64,000 nt of DNA from Acidimicrobiaceae bacterium (GCA_025464005.1 JAODBO010000139.1:1-64000); one strand, 5' to 3'. Counted from the stretch's first letter, positions 26,707-35,850 are shown. Made by a program: numbers and translations. The notes: generated by a model from the sequence alone, not told the origin.

Positions 26707-27588
26707 TCAGGAAGGTCGCAGCGCCGTCACTCGCTCCGCAAGCGAAGGGGCAAAGAGCGTCCGGCAGGTCGCCGCGAAATCGGCGGTGGGTCCGACCCAT
26801 TCGAGCCGTTCCACTCCCTCGAGCAGTGATCGCTCGACGCGCAGCGTTGCCAGGTGGCGGAATAGCATCGCCAGGTCTCGCCCCTCGGCGAGGCGCTCGG
26901 CGAGCTTCGGCGCGCTTCGCACGCCCTTGCGGACCGCGGGGTCCCAGTCGTCGACGGCGTCGGGGATCGCCTCAAGGCGGCCGTAGTGAGCGAGTACGGT
27001 AGCCGCAGACTGTCGCCCCCACCCGGCCAGTCCCGGATAGCCGTCGGCGGAGTCGCCGACGAGTGCCAGCCAGTCCGGCACTGACGCCGGGCCGATGCCG
27101 AAACGGGCCCGCACGCCGTCCTCGTCCCTGACGTCGCCCGTGCGGCTGTCGAACTGGACGACGCGCTGGCCGACGACGCATTGGGCGAGGTCTTTGTCAG
27201 GAGTGCAGATCAGCACGCGAGCGACCGTGGAGTCGTCGGCTGCAACCGCGGCGGCCGAGGCGAGGGCGTCGTCGGCCTCGAGCTCGACCATCGGCCAGAC
27301 GTAGATGCCGAGGGCGACGAGGGAATCCTCGAGCAGGGAGATCTGACTGAGCAGCTCGATGGGAACGCCCGCCCCCGTCTTGTAGCCGGGCCACAGCTCG
27401 TTGCGAAACGACTCGATGACGTGGTCCGTGGCGACGCCGATATGCGTCGCGCCCTTCTCGATAAGTGACACGACCCAGCCGAGCACGCCCCGGGTCGCGG
27501 CTACCTCCGGCGTGCTGGTCGTGCCGGCCTGGCGGCCGAAGAATTGCCGAAAGAGCTCGTAGGTCCCGTCGATCAGATAGGCGTCCAC
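26707..27588 (-). CDS. 5'-3' exonuclease (Pol I N-terminal/FEN family)
   Basis: A 293-residue stand-alone flap-nuclease-family protein: AYLIDGTYELFRQFFG (first metal Asp), VELEADDALASAAA, CTPDKDLAQCV and LVGDSADGYPGLAGWG carry the acidic metal ligands and the helix-hairpin-helix. Such proteins remove RNA primers or flaps and are common in actinobacteria in addition to full-length Pol I. The GTG at 27588 gives the natural beginning VDAYLIDG; an Arg/His-rich extension to 27702 is rejected. Divergent from the oxidoreductase gene. Confidence 0.85.
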   Translation of the reverse strand: MDAYLIDGTYELFRQFFGRQAGTTSTPEVAATRGVLGWVVSLIEKGATHIGVATDHVIESFRNELWPGYKTGAGVPIELLSQISLLEDSLVALGIYVWPMVELEADDALASAAAVAADDSTVARVLICTPDKDLAQCVVGQRVVQFDSRTGDVRDEDGVRARFGIGPASVPDWLALVGDSADGYPGLAGWGRQSAATVLAHYGRLEAIPDAVDDWDPAVRKGVRSAPKLAERLAEGRDLAMLFRHLATLRVERSLLEGVERLEWVGPTADFAATCRTLFAPSLAERVTALRPS

Positions 27589-27713
27589 CCGAGCAGCCTG
27601 CCAGACGACGTCCGGGTCTTCGTGACGATGGGCGGCACGACGGTGCCGAAGGTCGTCGTCGTCTAGCGTCCGAGATCGGACCAAGTCCCTACCGAACGGC
27701 AAAGGAGGCTCCT

Positions 27714-28688
27714 GTGGCGAGTCCTGTGAAGTGGGGAATCATCTCGACCGCCCACATCAACCGGCTGGTCATCCCCGGTGCGCACGCGTCCCCGAAAGTC
27801 AACCTCGCCGGCGTAGCTAGCCGTGACCGCGCGGTCGCCGAGGAGTACGCGAAGCGTTGGGAGATCGAGCACGCCTACGGCTCATACGAGGAGCTCCTCG
27901 CCGACCCGGAGATCGAAGCGGTGTACATCTCGCTCCCGAACTCGCTCCACTGCGAATGGTCCGTTCGCGCCCTCGAAGCCGGCAAGCACGTGCTCTGCGA
28001 GAAGCCCCTCAGCCGCCACGCGCACGACGTCGAGGCGATGTTCGACGCAGCCGAGCGCTCCGAGCGGCTGCTCAGCGAGGCCTTCATGTACCGCCACAAT
28101 CCGCAGACGGCTCGCCTGAAGCAGCTGGTCGAGGACGGTGCGATCGGGGAGCTGCGACTCGTCCGCTCGGCGTTCGGCTTCCCGCTCTACGACGAGGACA
28201 ACATCCGGCTGCGCACCGATCTCGACGGTGGGGCGCTGATGGACATCGGCTGCTATTGCGTCAGCGGCTCGCGGCTGCTCGCGGGCGAGCCGGAGACGGT
28301 GAGCGCCCAAGCGTGGTTCGGCCCGACGGGGACGGACTGGGTGCTCGCCGCGACGATGCAGTTCCCGGCGAACGTCATCGGGCTCTTCGACTGCGGCACC
28401 GCTGTGGCCGAGCGCGACGAGCTGGAGGCGATCGGCAGCGAGGGCTCTCTCTTCCTCGACGATCCGTGGGGAGGCAGGGTTCCCGTCATCGAGATTCGCC
28501 GCGGCGGCGAGGTCGAGCGGATAGAGCTGGAGCCTGAGGACTCGTACCGTCTCGAGCTGGAGAACATGAGCGACGCGATCCGGGGCGAGGCTCCGCTGCT
28601 GCTCGGACGGGAGGACGCTGTCGCCCAGGCGCGCGCGCTCGAGGCGCTGCACGACTCGGCGACGGCAGCGCGCACCATCTCGCTCTGA
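27714..28688 (+). CDS. Gfo/Idh/MocA family oxidoreductase
   Basis: A 324-residue NAD(P)-dependent dehydrogenase. The Rossmann part starts VKWGIISTAHINRLVIPG, the GKHVLCEKPLSRHAHDVE segment contains the conserved EKP lysine, and GGALMDIGCYCVS holds the usual D-x3-H-like region, with Tyr-Cys in place of the histidine. Substrates in this family are sugars, inositols or dihydrodiols; relatives of the D-xylose dehydrogenase type look similar. The GTG at 27714 has a perfect AAAGGAGG. A single gene flanked by divergent and unrelated genes. Confidence 0.85.
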   Translation: MASPVKWGIISTAHINRLVIPGAHASPKVNLAGVASRDRAVAEEYAKRWEIEHAYGSYEELLADPEIEAVYISLPNSLHCEWSVRALEAGKHVLCEKPLSRHAHDVEAMFDAAERSERLLSEAFMYRHNPQTARLKQLVEDGAIGELRLVRSAFGFPLYDEDNIRLRTDLDGGALMDIGCYCVSGSRLLAGEPETVSAQAWFGPTGTDWVLAATMQFPANVIGLFDCGTAVAERDELEAIGSEGSLFLDDPWGGRVPVIEIRRGGEVERIELEPEDSYRLELENMSDAIRGEAPLLLGREDAVAQARALEALHDSATAARTISL

Positions 28689-28754
28689 CGACGCTCTGCT
28701 CTCGCGCAGACCCTGGAAGCCCTCGCTGTTAGCGTGCGATCTCAGGAAGGGGCG

Positions 28755-28958
28755 GTGATCACGATGTCGACGTTGGCCATGTTGGGGAGGTCCGGTCCAG
28801 CGGGCATTGTCGTGGTCCTCGCGTTGCTCGCGCTGCGGATCTTCATGAGCCGGCGGCGCGTGGGCGGCGGAGGAGGTCGAGGACCCTTTGGGGGTGGGGG
28901 CGGGAGCGGCCCCTTCGGCGGTGGAAGCGGCCCCTTCGGCGGCGGCCGCCGCGACTGA
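28755..28958 (+). CDS. Small single-pass membrane protein with Gly-Pro-Phe repeats
   Basis: A protein of about 67 residues. A short N-terminus is followed by one transmembrane helix (AGIVVVLALLALRIFM), an Arg patch (SRRR) and a Gly-rich tail with three GPFGGG units (GRGPFGGG, GSGPFGGG, GSGPFGGG). It looks like a small inside-positive anchor with a flexible tail. GTG at 28755 or ATG at 28764 may start it; AGGAAGG lies upstream. No homolog family is recognised. Confidence 0.5.
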   Translation: MITMSTLAMLGRSGPAGIVVVLALLALRIFMSRRRVGGGGGRGPFGGGGGSGPFGGGSGPFGGGRRD

Positions 28959-29000
28959 GAGGCCGCGTTCGCGACGGAGCTGGCGCGAGTGTTGTTCCCC

Positions 29001-29432
29001 ATGAGCGAGACCGTCGACCCGATCGTCTACCTGGCTGGCACGTGGCAGCTCGAGCGCGAGCTGCTCGACGAGCGGACGGGTGCGCACGGAACCTTCGAGG
29101 GCGTGGCCAGCTTCACTCCGGTGGCCGAGGAGGCACTCGACTATCAGGAGAAGGGCGAACTGGTCTGGCCGACGCATCGGGGGACGGCGAGCCGGTATCT
29201 CTCTTACGTGCGGGACACGCGTGAGCGCGCCTCGGTCCTTTTTGTGGATGGGCGCGCCTTTCACCTGCTCGAGCTGCGGACCGACGGCTTTCAGGCCGTC
29301 CACGTATGCGGCGAGGATCGCTACCTCGGTGATTTCACCCTGGTCTCGGAAGCGGCGTGGTCGGCGGTCTGGCGCGTATCGGGACCGCAGAAGGCGCTCG
29401 TCCTCAGGAGCATCTACCGCAGGTCGCGCTAG
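29001..29432 (+). CDS. DUF6314-like protein
   Basis: A 143-residue soluble protein starting MSETVDPIVYLAGTWQLERE and continuing with GTFEGVASF, YQEKGEL, VLFVDGRAFHLLEL, HVCGEDRYLGDF and WRVSGPQKALVLRSIYRR. This beta-barrel-like pattern (GxWxLER...HxCxxDxYxG...WxVxGPxK) matches what I recall as DUF6314, a lipocalin-like family of unknown role. The ATG at 29001 is chosen over GTG 28989. The convergent desaturase gene begins its stop 26 bp downstream. Confidence 0.6.
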   Translation: MSETVDPIVYLAGTWQLERELLDERTGAHGTFEGVASFTPVAEEALDYQEKGELVWPTHRGTASRYLSYVRDTRERASVLFVDGRAFHLLELRTDGFQAVHVCGEDRYLGDFTLVSEAAWSAVWRVSGPQKALVLRSIYRRSR

Positions 29433-29457
29433 GCCTCCGCCGGACCATGCGCTTCGC

Positions 29458-30429
29458 TCAGGACGTCTCTTCGGCGATCGAGCCAGCGGTCGACGGCGTC
29501 CGGCCGCGCCCGACGAGCCGCCGTGCGAAGCCGGCGTGCCATGAGAAGTACGAGCGCGAGGTGTACTTGCAGTAAGGGTCGACATACGGCTGGAACTTCG
29601 GGAGCTTCTGGCCGGGGATCGACGGCACGAGGTGATGCGCCGTGTGCAGGTTGATGTTCCAGATGAAGAAGCTGACGAAGCGGTTCGAGTAGGTCGTTCG
29701 CGTCGTCACGAACGGCGAGGACGGTCCGAGCTCGCAGTCGGTGTGCTCTGCATGGGTCACCATCGGCGTGAGAATCATGGCGCTGAGCAGGAAGGGAACC
29801 AGCCAGAGCTCGATCGTCAAGCGGGGGGCTTCCGCGAGGCCGAATCCGACGAGAGCGAGCTCGCTCACCATGATGGCGGTGCTCAGGATGGCGAGGCGTC
29901 GCCGTCGACCCGATCGCATCCAGGACCGTCCCCTGCCGAGAGTGGCCTCGATGCCCTCGACGAGCAGCACGAAGGTGTAGCCGACCCCGGAAAGCGCCAT
30001 GTAGGCCGCGTACTCGAGGAGATTCCTCTCCTTGTGCATGGGCTCAGAGTCCCGGCCCGGGACGTGCGTGTTCTTGTGGTGCTCGAGATGGGAGGCACGG
30101 TAGGGGGCGTAGTTGTAGACGATCGGTACCGCCCACGCCACGCCGGCGAGATAGTTCAGGGATCGCCGGCGGTAGAGGTTGTTGTGCGCCGACTCGTGCA
30201 CGCCGATGTTGCATCCCTCGAAGATAAGTGCTTGAAGGACCCACGCGAGGAGCCAGACGAAGGGGTTGCGTGCCCAGTGCGCCAGGAAATACAGCGCCGG
30301 CCACCCCCCGAGGAAAGCAACCAGGCGCAGCGAGGAATAGGTGGACGAGGGCTCGGTCAATCGCTCGGCGCGCACGAGCTCGGAGAAGGACCTCGCGGTA
30401 GGAAGTGGCCCGATGTCGATCTCGCTCAT
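29458..30429 (-). CDS. Membrane fatty-acid desaturase-family protein
   Basis: A 323-residue integral membrane di-iron enzyme. The three histidine boxes are present: HESAH in GVHESAHNNLY, HLEHHKNTH and HTAHH in NLHTAHHLVPSIPG. Four or more hydrophobic segments surround them. The family desaturates or hydroxylates lipids; beta-carotene and sphingolipid relatives share this spacing, so the substrate is open. The ATG at 30429 (MSEIDIGPLPTAR) is preferred. Its promoter probably lies in the 284 bp shared with the GGDEF-EAL gene, which is transcribed the other way. Confidence 0.88.
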   Translation of the reverse strand: MSEIDIGPLPTARSFSELVRAERLTEPSSTYSSLRLVAFLGGWPALYFLAHWARNPFVWLLAWVLQALIFEGCNIGVHESAHNNLYRRRSLNYLAGVAWAVPIVYNYAPYRASHLEHHKNTHVPGRDSEPMHKERNLLEYAAYMALSGVGYTFVLLVEGIEATLGRGRSWMRSGRRRRLAILSTAIMVSELALVGFGLAEAPRLTIELWLVPFLLSAMILTPMVTHAEHTDCELGPSSPFVTTRTTYSNRFVSFFIWNINLHTAHHLVPSIPGQKLPKFQPYVDPYCKYTSRSYFSWHAGFARRLVGRGRTPSTAGSIAEETS

Positions 30430-30713
30430 GTTGCTTTGTCTCCACACATCAGGGAGCCGGTCTCAGGAAGGCTCGTCCTGAGCCGAGGTGAATCGCGAGG
30501 GTGCTTCATCCCGCCATCGCGCGTGCCGAGATTCTAAACAGCGGGCCGTCGTAATGGGCGCTGTCGTCCCTGCGTAGCGGGTACGCTCCACCACCCTTCG
30601 TAGTCGTTCGATGACGTAGCGTGTACGTCGCCACGCGTTGTGGCGTATTCTTGACGCAGATCACTGTGCGTGATGTGAAATTCCAAGTAATTGCCTATTG
30701 AGCCTCAAGGGTC

Positions 30714-33131
30714 GTGAGCGTGGTGTCGAACGTAATAGGGATGCTCACCTCGGCACGCCGGTCGCTCCTCGAAGCGTCGCACTCGCCGCCTGGAACCCAC
30801 GCGCGTTCCAGGTTGCGCACGGTCGCGATATTCGCCATATGGCTAGCGCTCGTCGCGCTGACCATTCTGCTCCCGGCGGACTGGCTCGCACTAGGTATCT
30901 CCGCCGTGGGCGCGTCGATCACGATCGTGGTCTCGGTCCGGCGCAGGAAGCCCGCCCGGGTCTGGCCGTGGTGGCTGATCTTCACGGCGTTCGTGCTGTT
31001 CCTGCTCGGCAACGTCGTCCGCCAGGGCGCCAACCTGCCGAGCAACCTCTCCGGCGGACGCACCCTGATTCCCGACATCATGATCGCCCCGGGTTACATC
31101 CTCATCGGCCTCGCGCTCATCGGTTTCGAGCGGGAGCGAGAGCGGGCCAAGCGCTACAGCTTCGGCGTCATCCTGGACGGCCTCATGGCCGGGCTCGCAC
31201 TGCTCGCGATTGCATGGGTCTTCCTGATCCAACCCCAGCTGGCCAATCGCCAGGTCAGCGCGGTCGTGCGTCTCGTCGTCATCTCCTACCCGGCGATGTC
31301 GCTCTTCCTCGTCGTGATGATGCTCCAGATCGCCTTCGGCGCCGGTCGGCTCCCGGGGAACGCGGAGAAGCTCCTCTTCCTCTGCGTGTCGGCGATGTTC
31401 ATCGGCGACACGCTCGCGACGCTCAGCCAGCTCCACCTGCTCCTCTCGATCACCGGCCCCCGTGTCCGCGACGTCGTGTACTTGACGGCCTTCCTGCTGG
31501 CGGCGTGCACGGCTTCGGACGCCTCGATGCGGACGCTCACCGAGCCAGCCAGCGGATCGCCTCCGGCCTGGCCGGTGGGAAGGATCGGCCTCGTCGCCGT
31601 CGCGCTCAGTGTCCCGACCGTGCTCGTCCTGCACTCGAGCCATGGACCGCTCGCTCAGCGGTTCACGCTGTTCGCCATCATCGTCGGCCTCACGGCGACG
31701 GCGATCCTGCAAATCCTCCGTGCGCTGCGCGTGGCCGAGCACTCCGAGGCAAAGGTGAGCTTCCAGGCGCTCCACGACAGCCTGACCGGCCTGCCGAACC
31801 GTCAAATGATGGAGCGCCACCTCACCGGCGTCCTCGAGCGGGCCGCGCTCAACGACAAGCCCGTAGGCCTGCTCTTCCTCGATATCGACCGGTTCAAGCT
31901 CATCAACGACACGGTCGGCCACACGCTCGGTGACGAGCTGCTCGTGCAGGTGGCGTCGCGCCTCAAGGCGAACGTCAGGCCCACGGACCTGGTAACTCGC
32001 ATCGGGGGCGACGAGTTCGTCATCGTGCTCGGACAGACCGTGGGCGTCGCGGACGCTCTCGAGTTCGCGAACCGCCTGCGCAACTGCTTGCGTGACCCGT
32101 TCACCGTGGACGAGACCGAGTTCTTCGTCACCGTCAGCATCGGGCTCGCCTGCGTCCCCGGCGGCGGTGCCGAAGTCAGTGCCGAGGTGCTCATCCGCGA
32201 CGCCGACACGGCGATGTACCGAGCCAAGGAAGCCGGTCGGGACGCGGTAGCGGTCTTCGACGACTCGATGCGAGCCCAGCTCGCCGAGCGCGTCGAGATC
32301 GAGCGCGACCTGCGCCACGCCGTCGAGCGACGCCAGTTGCACGTGGCGTTCCAGCCGATCGTCTCGACGACGACCGGCTCGATCGTCGGCGTGGAGGCGC
32401 TCGTGCGTTGGCTCCACCCGACGCTCGGGGTCATCATGCCAACGAGGTTCATCCCCCTCGCCGAAGAGACCGATCTCATCATCGAGATCGGGGCCTGGGT
32501 TCTCGACGAGGCGTTGCGCCAGGTCGCGTTCTGCAGGACCATCCCGGGTCTCGAGCACCTCAAGGTCTCCGTCAACCTCTCGGCCGTTCAGCTACGAGAC
32601 GAGAACCTCGTCGAGCACGTGGGGCGAGCGCTGGCGGCGCACTCGCTCCCCGGCTCCGCGCTCTGCCTCGAGCTCACCGAGACGGTGGTCATGGGCGACC
32701 CCGAGACCGCGATGGCCGCCTTCGCCGCTATCCGGCGTCTCGACGTACGTCTCGCCATCGACGACTTCGGCACCGAGTACTCCTCCCTCGCGTATCTCCA
32801 ACGCCTGCCGGTCGACACCTTGAAGATCGACCGCAGCTTCGTGGACGGCCTCAGCGAACCGGACAGCGCCGCCGACACTCTCGTCGCCGCCATCATCGCG
32901 ATCGCCCGAGCGCTCGGCATGGAGACCGTCGCCGAGGGCGTCGAGACCGTGGACCAGGCCAAGCGACTGGTCGCGCTCGGCTGCGATTCGATGCAGGGCT
33001 ACCTCTACTCGCGTCCCGTCCGATCGGACCAGCTCCTCGAGGTCGCCAGGCTGCTGTCCCGCAAGGGCCCAGTCGAGGAGCGCAGTCAGCCAGAGACAGC
33101 CGACGCTTCCGGCGGGTTCGCGGTCGCCTGA
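30714..33131 (+). CDS. Membrane GGDEF-EAL cyclic-di-GMP enzyme
   Basis: The 805-residue protein has an N-terminal half with about eight membrane helices and no recognised sensor name. A GGDEF domain follows with intact GGDEF at 431-435 and an RPTD inhibitory I-site at 422-425, five residues before it. Then comes an EAL domain with EAL at 561-563, LELTE, DDFGTE at 683-688, KIDRSF and AEGVE. Both cyclase and phosphodiesterase residues appear present, but the usual DDFGTG loop has Glu in place of the second Gly. It probably tunes c-di-GMP in response to a membrane signal. The GTG at 30714 follows AAGGG. Its 3' end overlaps the convergent gene by 46 bp. Confidence 0.93.
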   Translation: MSVVSNVIGMLTSARRSLLEASHSPPGTHARSRLRTVAIFAIWLALVALTILLPADWLALGISAVGASITIVVSVRRRKPARVWPWWLIFTAFVLFLLGNVVRQGANLPSNLSGGRTLIPDIMIAPGYILIGLALIGFERERERAKRYSFGVILDGLMAGLALLAIAWVFLIQPQLANRQVSAVVRLVVISYPAMSLFLVVMMLQIAFGAGRLPGNAEKLLFLCVSAMFIGDTLATLSQLHLLLSITGPRVRDVVYLTAFLLAACTASDASMRTLTEPASGSPPAWPVGRIGLVAVALSVPTVLVLHSSHGPLAQRFTLFAIIVGLTATAILQILRALRVAEHSEAKVSFQALHDSLTGLPNRQMMERHLTGVLERAALNDKPVGLLFLDIDRFKLINDTVGHTLGDELLVQVASRLKANVRPTDLVTRIGGDEFVIVLGQTVGVADALEFANRLRNCLRDPFTVDETEFFVTVSIGLACVPGGGAEVSAEVLIRDADTAMYRAKEAGRDAVAVFDDSMRAQLAERVEIERDLRHAVERRQLHVAFQPIVSTTTGSIVGVEALVRWLHPTLGVIMPTRFIPLAEETDLIIEIGAWVLDEALRQVAFCRTIPGLEHLKVSVNLSAVQLRDENLVEHVGRALAAHSLPGSALCLELTETVVMGDPETAMAAFAAIRRLDVRLAIDDFGTEYSSLAYLQRLPVDTLKIDRSFVDGLSEPDSAADTLVAAIIAIARALGMETVAEGVETVDQAKRLVALGCDSMQGYLYSRPVRSDQLLEVARLLSRKGPVEERSQPETADASGGFAVA

Positions 33132-33985
33132 CGGCGCGCCGAGGGCGCACGCTCGCGACGGCGCGGCTGTCCGTCGTCGTGCCGGACGCGTTCGAGCCGA
33201 GCGGCCCCGAGGGAGCCGACGCGGCGTGCGAGCTGCGCAGCGGGCCCGAGCTCGAGGCGCCGCACGGCGGCCTCGACGCCGTGTCCCTCGAAGATGATGT
33301 TGTAGATCGAAGGATCGGCTGCCCTCAGCCGCTCCTGCCAGTCGCTCACGTGGAGATACACCGGCAAGCTGTTCGCAGAGCCCAGGTAGCTGCGGGCGGG
33401 CGCGAACGGCACGAACGGGCTCTGGAACTTCAGCCGGGTCATCCGGTAGACGACGGCGTCGAGTATGGCGACCATCCAGTCGATGCCGAGGATGAGCGCC
33501 GTCCCGATCGCCGACTGGTAAAGCGCGAGACTTACGAGCCCGGCGGCCGCAGCGCCCTGGTACTCGGGCATCACCGCGAGCGTCGCGACGTCCCAGATCG
33601 CGTCCAGGGCAACTGTGACGCCGGCCGTGCGCAAGGGATCACCGGCGTCGTCGATAGCGGGCTCCAGGTCGTTGAGGCTCTTCAACCCGGGTCCGCCGCT
33701 CGGTGCCAGGATCATCCGCATCGTGCCGACTGGGAGTCGGCGCCGGTGGTCGACCACGCAGAAGAACATGCTCGTCGGGTCGTAGCGACCGTACTCCCGG
33801 TCGAGGAGCTCCGGAGTGTTCCCGAACGCTTCGAGAAACACCGTCCGCTCGACGTGACGACCTATCTCGGCCCCGGGGTCACCGGGCCCGAAGAGGTAGG
33901 CGCCCATCGGCTCCGGGACAGTCGTGTCGACGACGTCGCCGACGAGCGCGCGAAGTGCGGTGTCTTCTGCCGGGCGCGCTGACAT
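33086..33985 (-). CDS. GNAT/N-acyl-synthase-like protein, partner of the SpeD-like gene
   Basis: A 299-residue protein. The central part looks like an acyltransferase fold: MFFCVVDHRRRLPVGTMRMI (residues 73-92), then WDVATLAVMPEYQGAAAAGL (131-150), which occupies the place of the GNAT acyl-CoA motif but in degenerate form, and later GIDWMVAILDAVVYRM. This order (YDPTSMFF, VGTMR, ATLAV) recalls LuxI/FeeM-type N-acyl synthases. The last 50 residues are Arg/Ala-rich and overlap the convergent GGDEF-EAL gene. It starts 19 bp after the SpeD-like gene, so the two form an operon. No function is assigned. Confidence 0.65.
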   Translation of the reverse strand: MSARPAEDTALRALVGDVVDTTVPEPMGAYLFGPGDPGAEIGRHVERTVFLEAFGNTPELLDREYGRYDPTSMFFCVVDHRRRLPVGTMRMILAPSGGPGLKSLNDLEPAIDDAGDPLRTAGVTVALDAIWDVATLAVMPEYQGAAAAGLVSLALYQSAIGTALILGIDWMVAILDAVVYRMTRLKFQSPFVPFAPARSYLGSANSLPVYLHVSDWQERLRAADPSIYNIIFEGHGVEAAVRRLELGPAAQLARRVGSLGAARLERVRHDDGQPRRRERAPSARRQATANPPEASAVSG

Positions 33986-34004
33986 GGCACCGACCGCGAT
34001 CGTC

Positions 34005-34382
34005 TCAGAAGGCCTTGGCCACGACCTCGTTCGCGCCGAAGAACGTGCTCGTGTAGCTCACGACGTCCTCGGCGACGAACGGGGCACAGGTGTAGATGTC
34101 GACGCTGAAGAACAGGAGAGGGCGCTCCCAGGCGTAGAGGTGGGCTCCGGAGGTCTCCCAGTGGATCCACCCGGCCCAGCCGTACTTGTCCGAACGGTGA
34201 GTCACCGGCTCCATGAGCGTCCGCATTCCGCAGACGTCGGAGAGCCCGCTCAGGTACTTGCGGATCTGGGCGTCGTCGATGGGCTCGGCGCACAGCCCCT
34301 CGACCACGAGCCGTTGACGATAAATCGACGGGGCAAGATCCGGCAAATCCTGGTCGAGCAATGAGGTCTGGTTGGTGGCCAC
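34005..34382 (-). CDS. AdoMet-decarboxylase-like (SpeD fold) protein lacking an evident catalytic serine
   Basis: A 125-residue protein that lines up over its whole length with bacterial SpeD: RQRLVVEG near the start, GWAGWIHWETSGAHLYAWER, then FFSVDIYTCAPFVAEDVVSY. SpeD makes decarboxylated SAM for polyamines and self-cleaves at the Ser of ESH. Here the HL is kept (H81, L82) but the preceding residue is Ala80, and the HTW histidine is missing; Cys99 of YTC is kept. Ser78 two residues earlier might substitute, but the usual pyruvoyl chemistry is doubtful. It is the first gene of a two-gene unit with the GNAT-like protein. Confidence 0.65.
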   Translation of the reverse strand: MATNQTSLLDQDLPDLAPSIYRQRLVVEGLCAEPIDDAQIRKYLSGLSDVCGMRTLMEPVTHRSDKYGWAGWIHWETSGAHLYAWERPLLFFSVDIYTCAPFVAEDVVSYTSTFFGANEVVAKAF

Positions 34383-34758
34383 GCTCGGAGGTTACTCAAC
34401 CGACCAGTGCGTGCACAATGGCGGGCCTCGAAAAGGCGGTCCGGCTCGACCGAGCCAACTATGGGCTGGAAAATGGGCTGGAACTCGGCCCGCCGCTTCC
34501 GAGCGACGTACTGGTCCATCCGACCGATTGTGTCCGGAGGCCGTCGGCAAGGCTCACCGGTGCGGTTGTGTCAATCGTGGTCACCACTCTCCGAGCCTGC
34601 TCGACCACATTGAGTGAATTCAGTAGTACAGACAAGCGAATATCGCGAGTCTCATTCTTGCGATTCGCGCCGGCGGCCATTGCCGGCAACGGTGACTCTC
34701 CTCGGTCAGAAGGTCGGGCGCTACGTTGTTGAACGAGTCGAAACGCGGAGGAGAACCG
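34383..34758. other. Intergenic region between divergent units
   Basis: 376 bp without a gene. It contains a short direct repeat (ATGGGCTGGAA twice, around 34467-34489), a GCCGGC-N7-GCCGGC element near 34670-34688, and a lower-GC stretch near 34600-34660 that may carry the mscR promoter. GGAGGAG precedes the mscR start. Confidence 0.5.
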
Positions 34759-35850
34759 ATGACAGCCGAGGTCAAGGGCGTGATCGCGAGGGCGAAGGGG
34801 GAGCCCGTCACGATCGAGACGATCTTGGTCCCCGACGCTGGGCCGGGAGAGGCAGTCGTCTCCGTGCAGGCCTGTGGCGTGTGCCACACGGACCTGCACT
34901 ACCGAGAGGGCGGAATCAGCGACGAGTTCCCCTTCCTGCTCGGTCATGAGGCTGCCGGCATCGTCGAGCAGGTCGGAGCGGGTGTCACCTCGATCGCTCC
35001 GGGCGACTTCGTCGTGCTCAACTGGCGAGCCGTCTGCGGAGAGTGCCGGGCATGTCGCCGCGGGCGCCCCTGGTACTGCTTCGCCACGCACAACGCGACG
35101 CAGAAGATGACCCTCGCGGATGGCACGGTGCTCTCCCCGGCGCTCGGCATCGGCGCGTTCGCCGAGAAGACGCTCGTCGCCGCGGGCCAGTGCACGAAGG
35201 TGGACGCACGGGCGAAGCCGGAATCGGTCGGGCTGCTCGGCTGTGGCGTCATGGCAGGGCTCGGCGCCGCGATGTTCACGGGCGACGTCGGCCCGGGTGA
35301 CTCGGTCGCCGTCTTCGGCTGCGGCGGCGTCGGGTGTGCCGCCATCGTCGGCGCCCGTCTGGCGGGAGCGGTCAAGGTCATCGCCGTAGACCTCGATCCG
35401 CGAAAGCTCGAGCTGGCGCGAGGCTTCGGCGCCACGGACGTGGTGGACGCGAGCACGACGGATGCGGTCGCGGCGATCCGCGAGCTGACCGGCGGCTACG
35501 GCGCGGACGTGTGCATCGAGGCTGTCGGCAATCCGAAGGTCTTCGAGCAGGCCTTCTATGCCCGCGACCTCGCCGGAACGGTCGTGCAGGTCGGAGTGCC
35601 GACCCCCGACATGCGTCTCGACCTGCCCATGATCGACTTCTTCGGGCGCGGAGGCCGCCTCGCGCCGAGCTGGTACGGGGACTGCCTTCCCTCGCGCGAC
35701 TTCCCGGTGCTCGTCGACCTCTACCTCCAAGGCCGGCTCGACCTCGACCGGTTCGTCTCGGAGACGATCCCGCTCGACGCGGTCGAGGACGCATTCCATC
35801 GGATGGAGCGCGGCGAAGTGTTGCGCTCGGTCGTCGTGCTGGGCCGATGA
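34759..35850 (+). CDS. mscR: S-(hydroxymethyl)mycothiol dehydrogenase
   Basis: A 363-residue zinc alcohol dehydrogenase that oxidises the formaldehyde-mycothiol adduct with NAD. It starts [17 protein letters not shown] and carries [21 protein letters not shown], the structural-zinc cysteines [15 protein letters not shown], and [11 protein letters not shown] for [22 protein letters not shown] and [14 protein letters not shown] are characteristic of MscR. The presence of this enzyme implies that the cell makes mycothiol, a thiol specific to actinobacteria. GGAGGAG precedes the ATG. Its stop overlaps the next gene (ATGA). Confidence 0.92.
   Translation: MTAEVKGVIARAKGEPVTIETILVPDAGPGEAVVSVQACGVCHTDLHYREGGISDEFPFLLGHEAAGIVEQVGAGVTSIAPGDFVVLNWRAVCGECRACRRGRPWYCFATHNATQKMTLADGTVLSPALGIGAFAEKTLVAAGQCTKVDARAKPESVGLLGCGVMAGLGAAMFTGDVGPGDSVAVFGCGGVGCAAIVGARLAGAVKVIAVDLDPRKLELARGFGATDVVDASTTDAVAAIRELTGGYGADVCIEAVGNPKVFEQAFYARDLAGTVVQVGVPTPDMRLDLPMIDFFGRGGRLAPSWYGDCLPSRDFPVLVDLYLQGRLDLDRFVSETIPLDAVEDAFHRMERGEVLRSVVVLGR

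Noticed and set aside
30891..32558. 555-codon minus-strand frame inside the GGDEF-EAL gene
   Set aside because: The plus strand carries intact GGDEF and EAL motifs; the minus frame is Asp/Glu/Arg-rich shadow sequence.
34005..34382. Genuine SpeD for spermidine synthesis
   Set aside because: The processing serine and active histidine positions are changed and no spermidine synthase gene is nearby.
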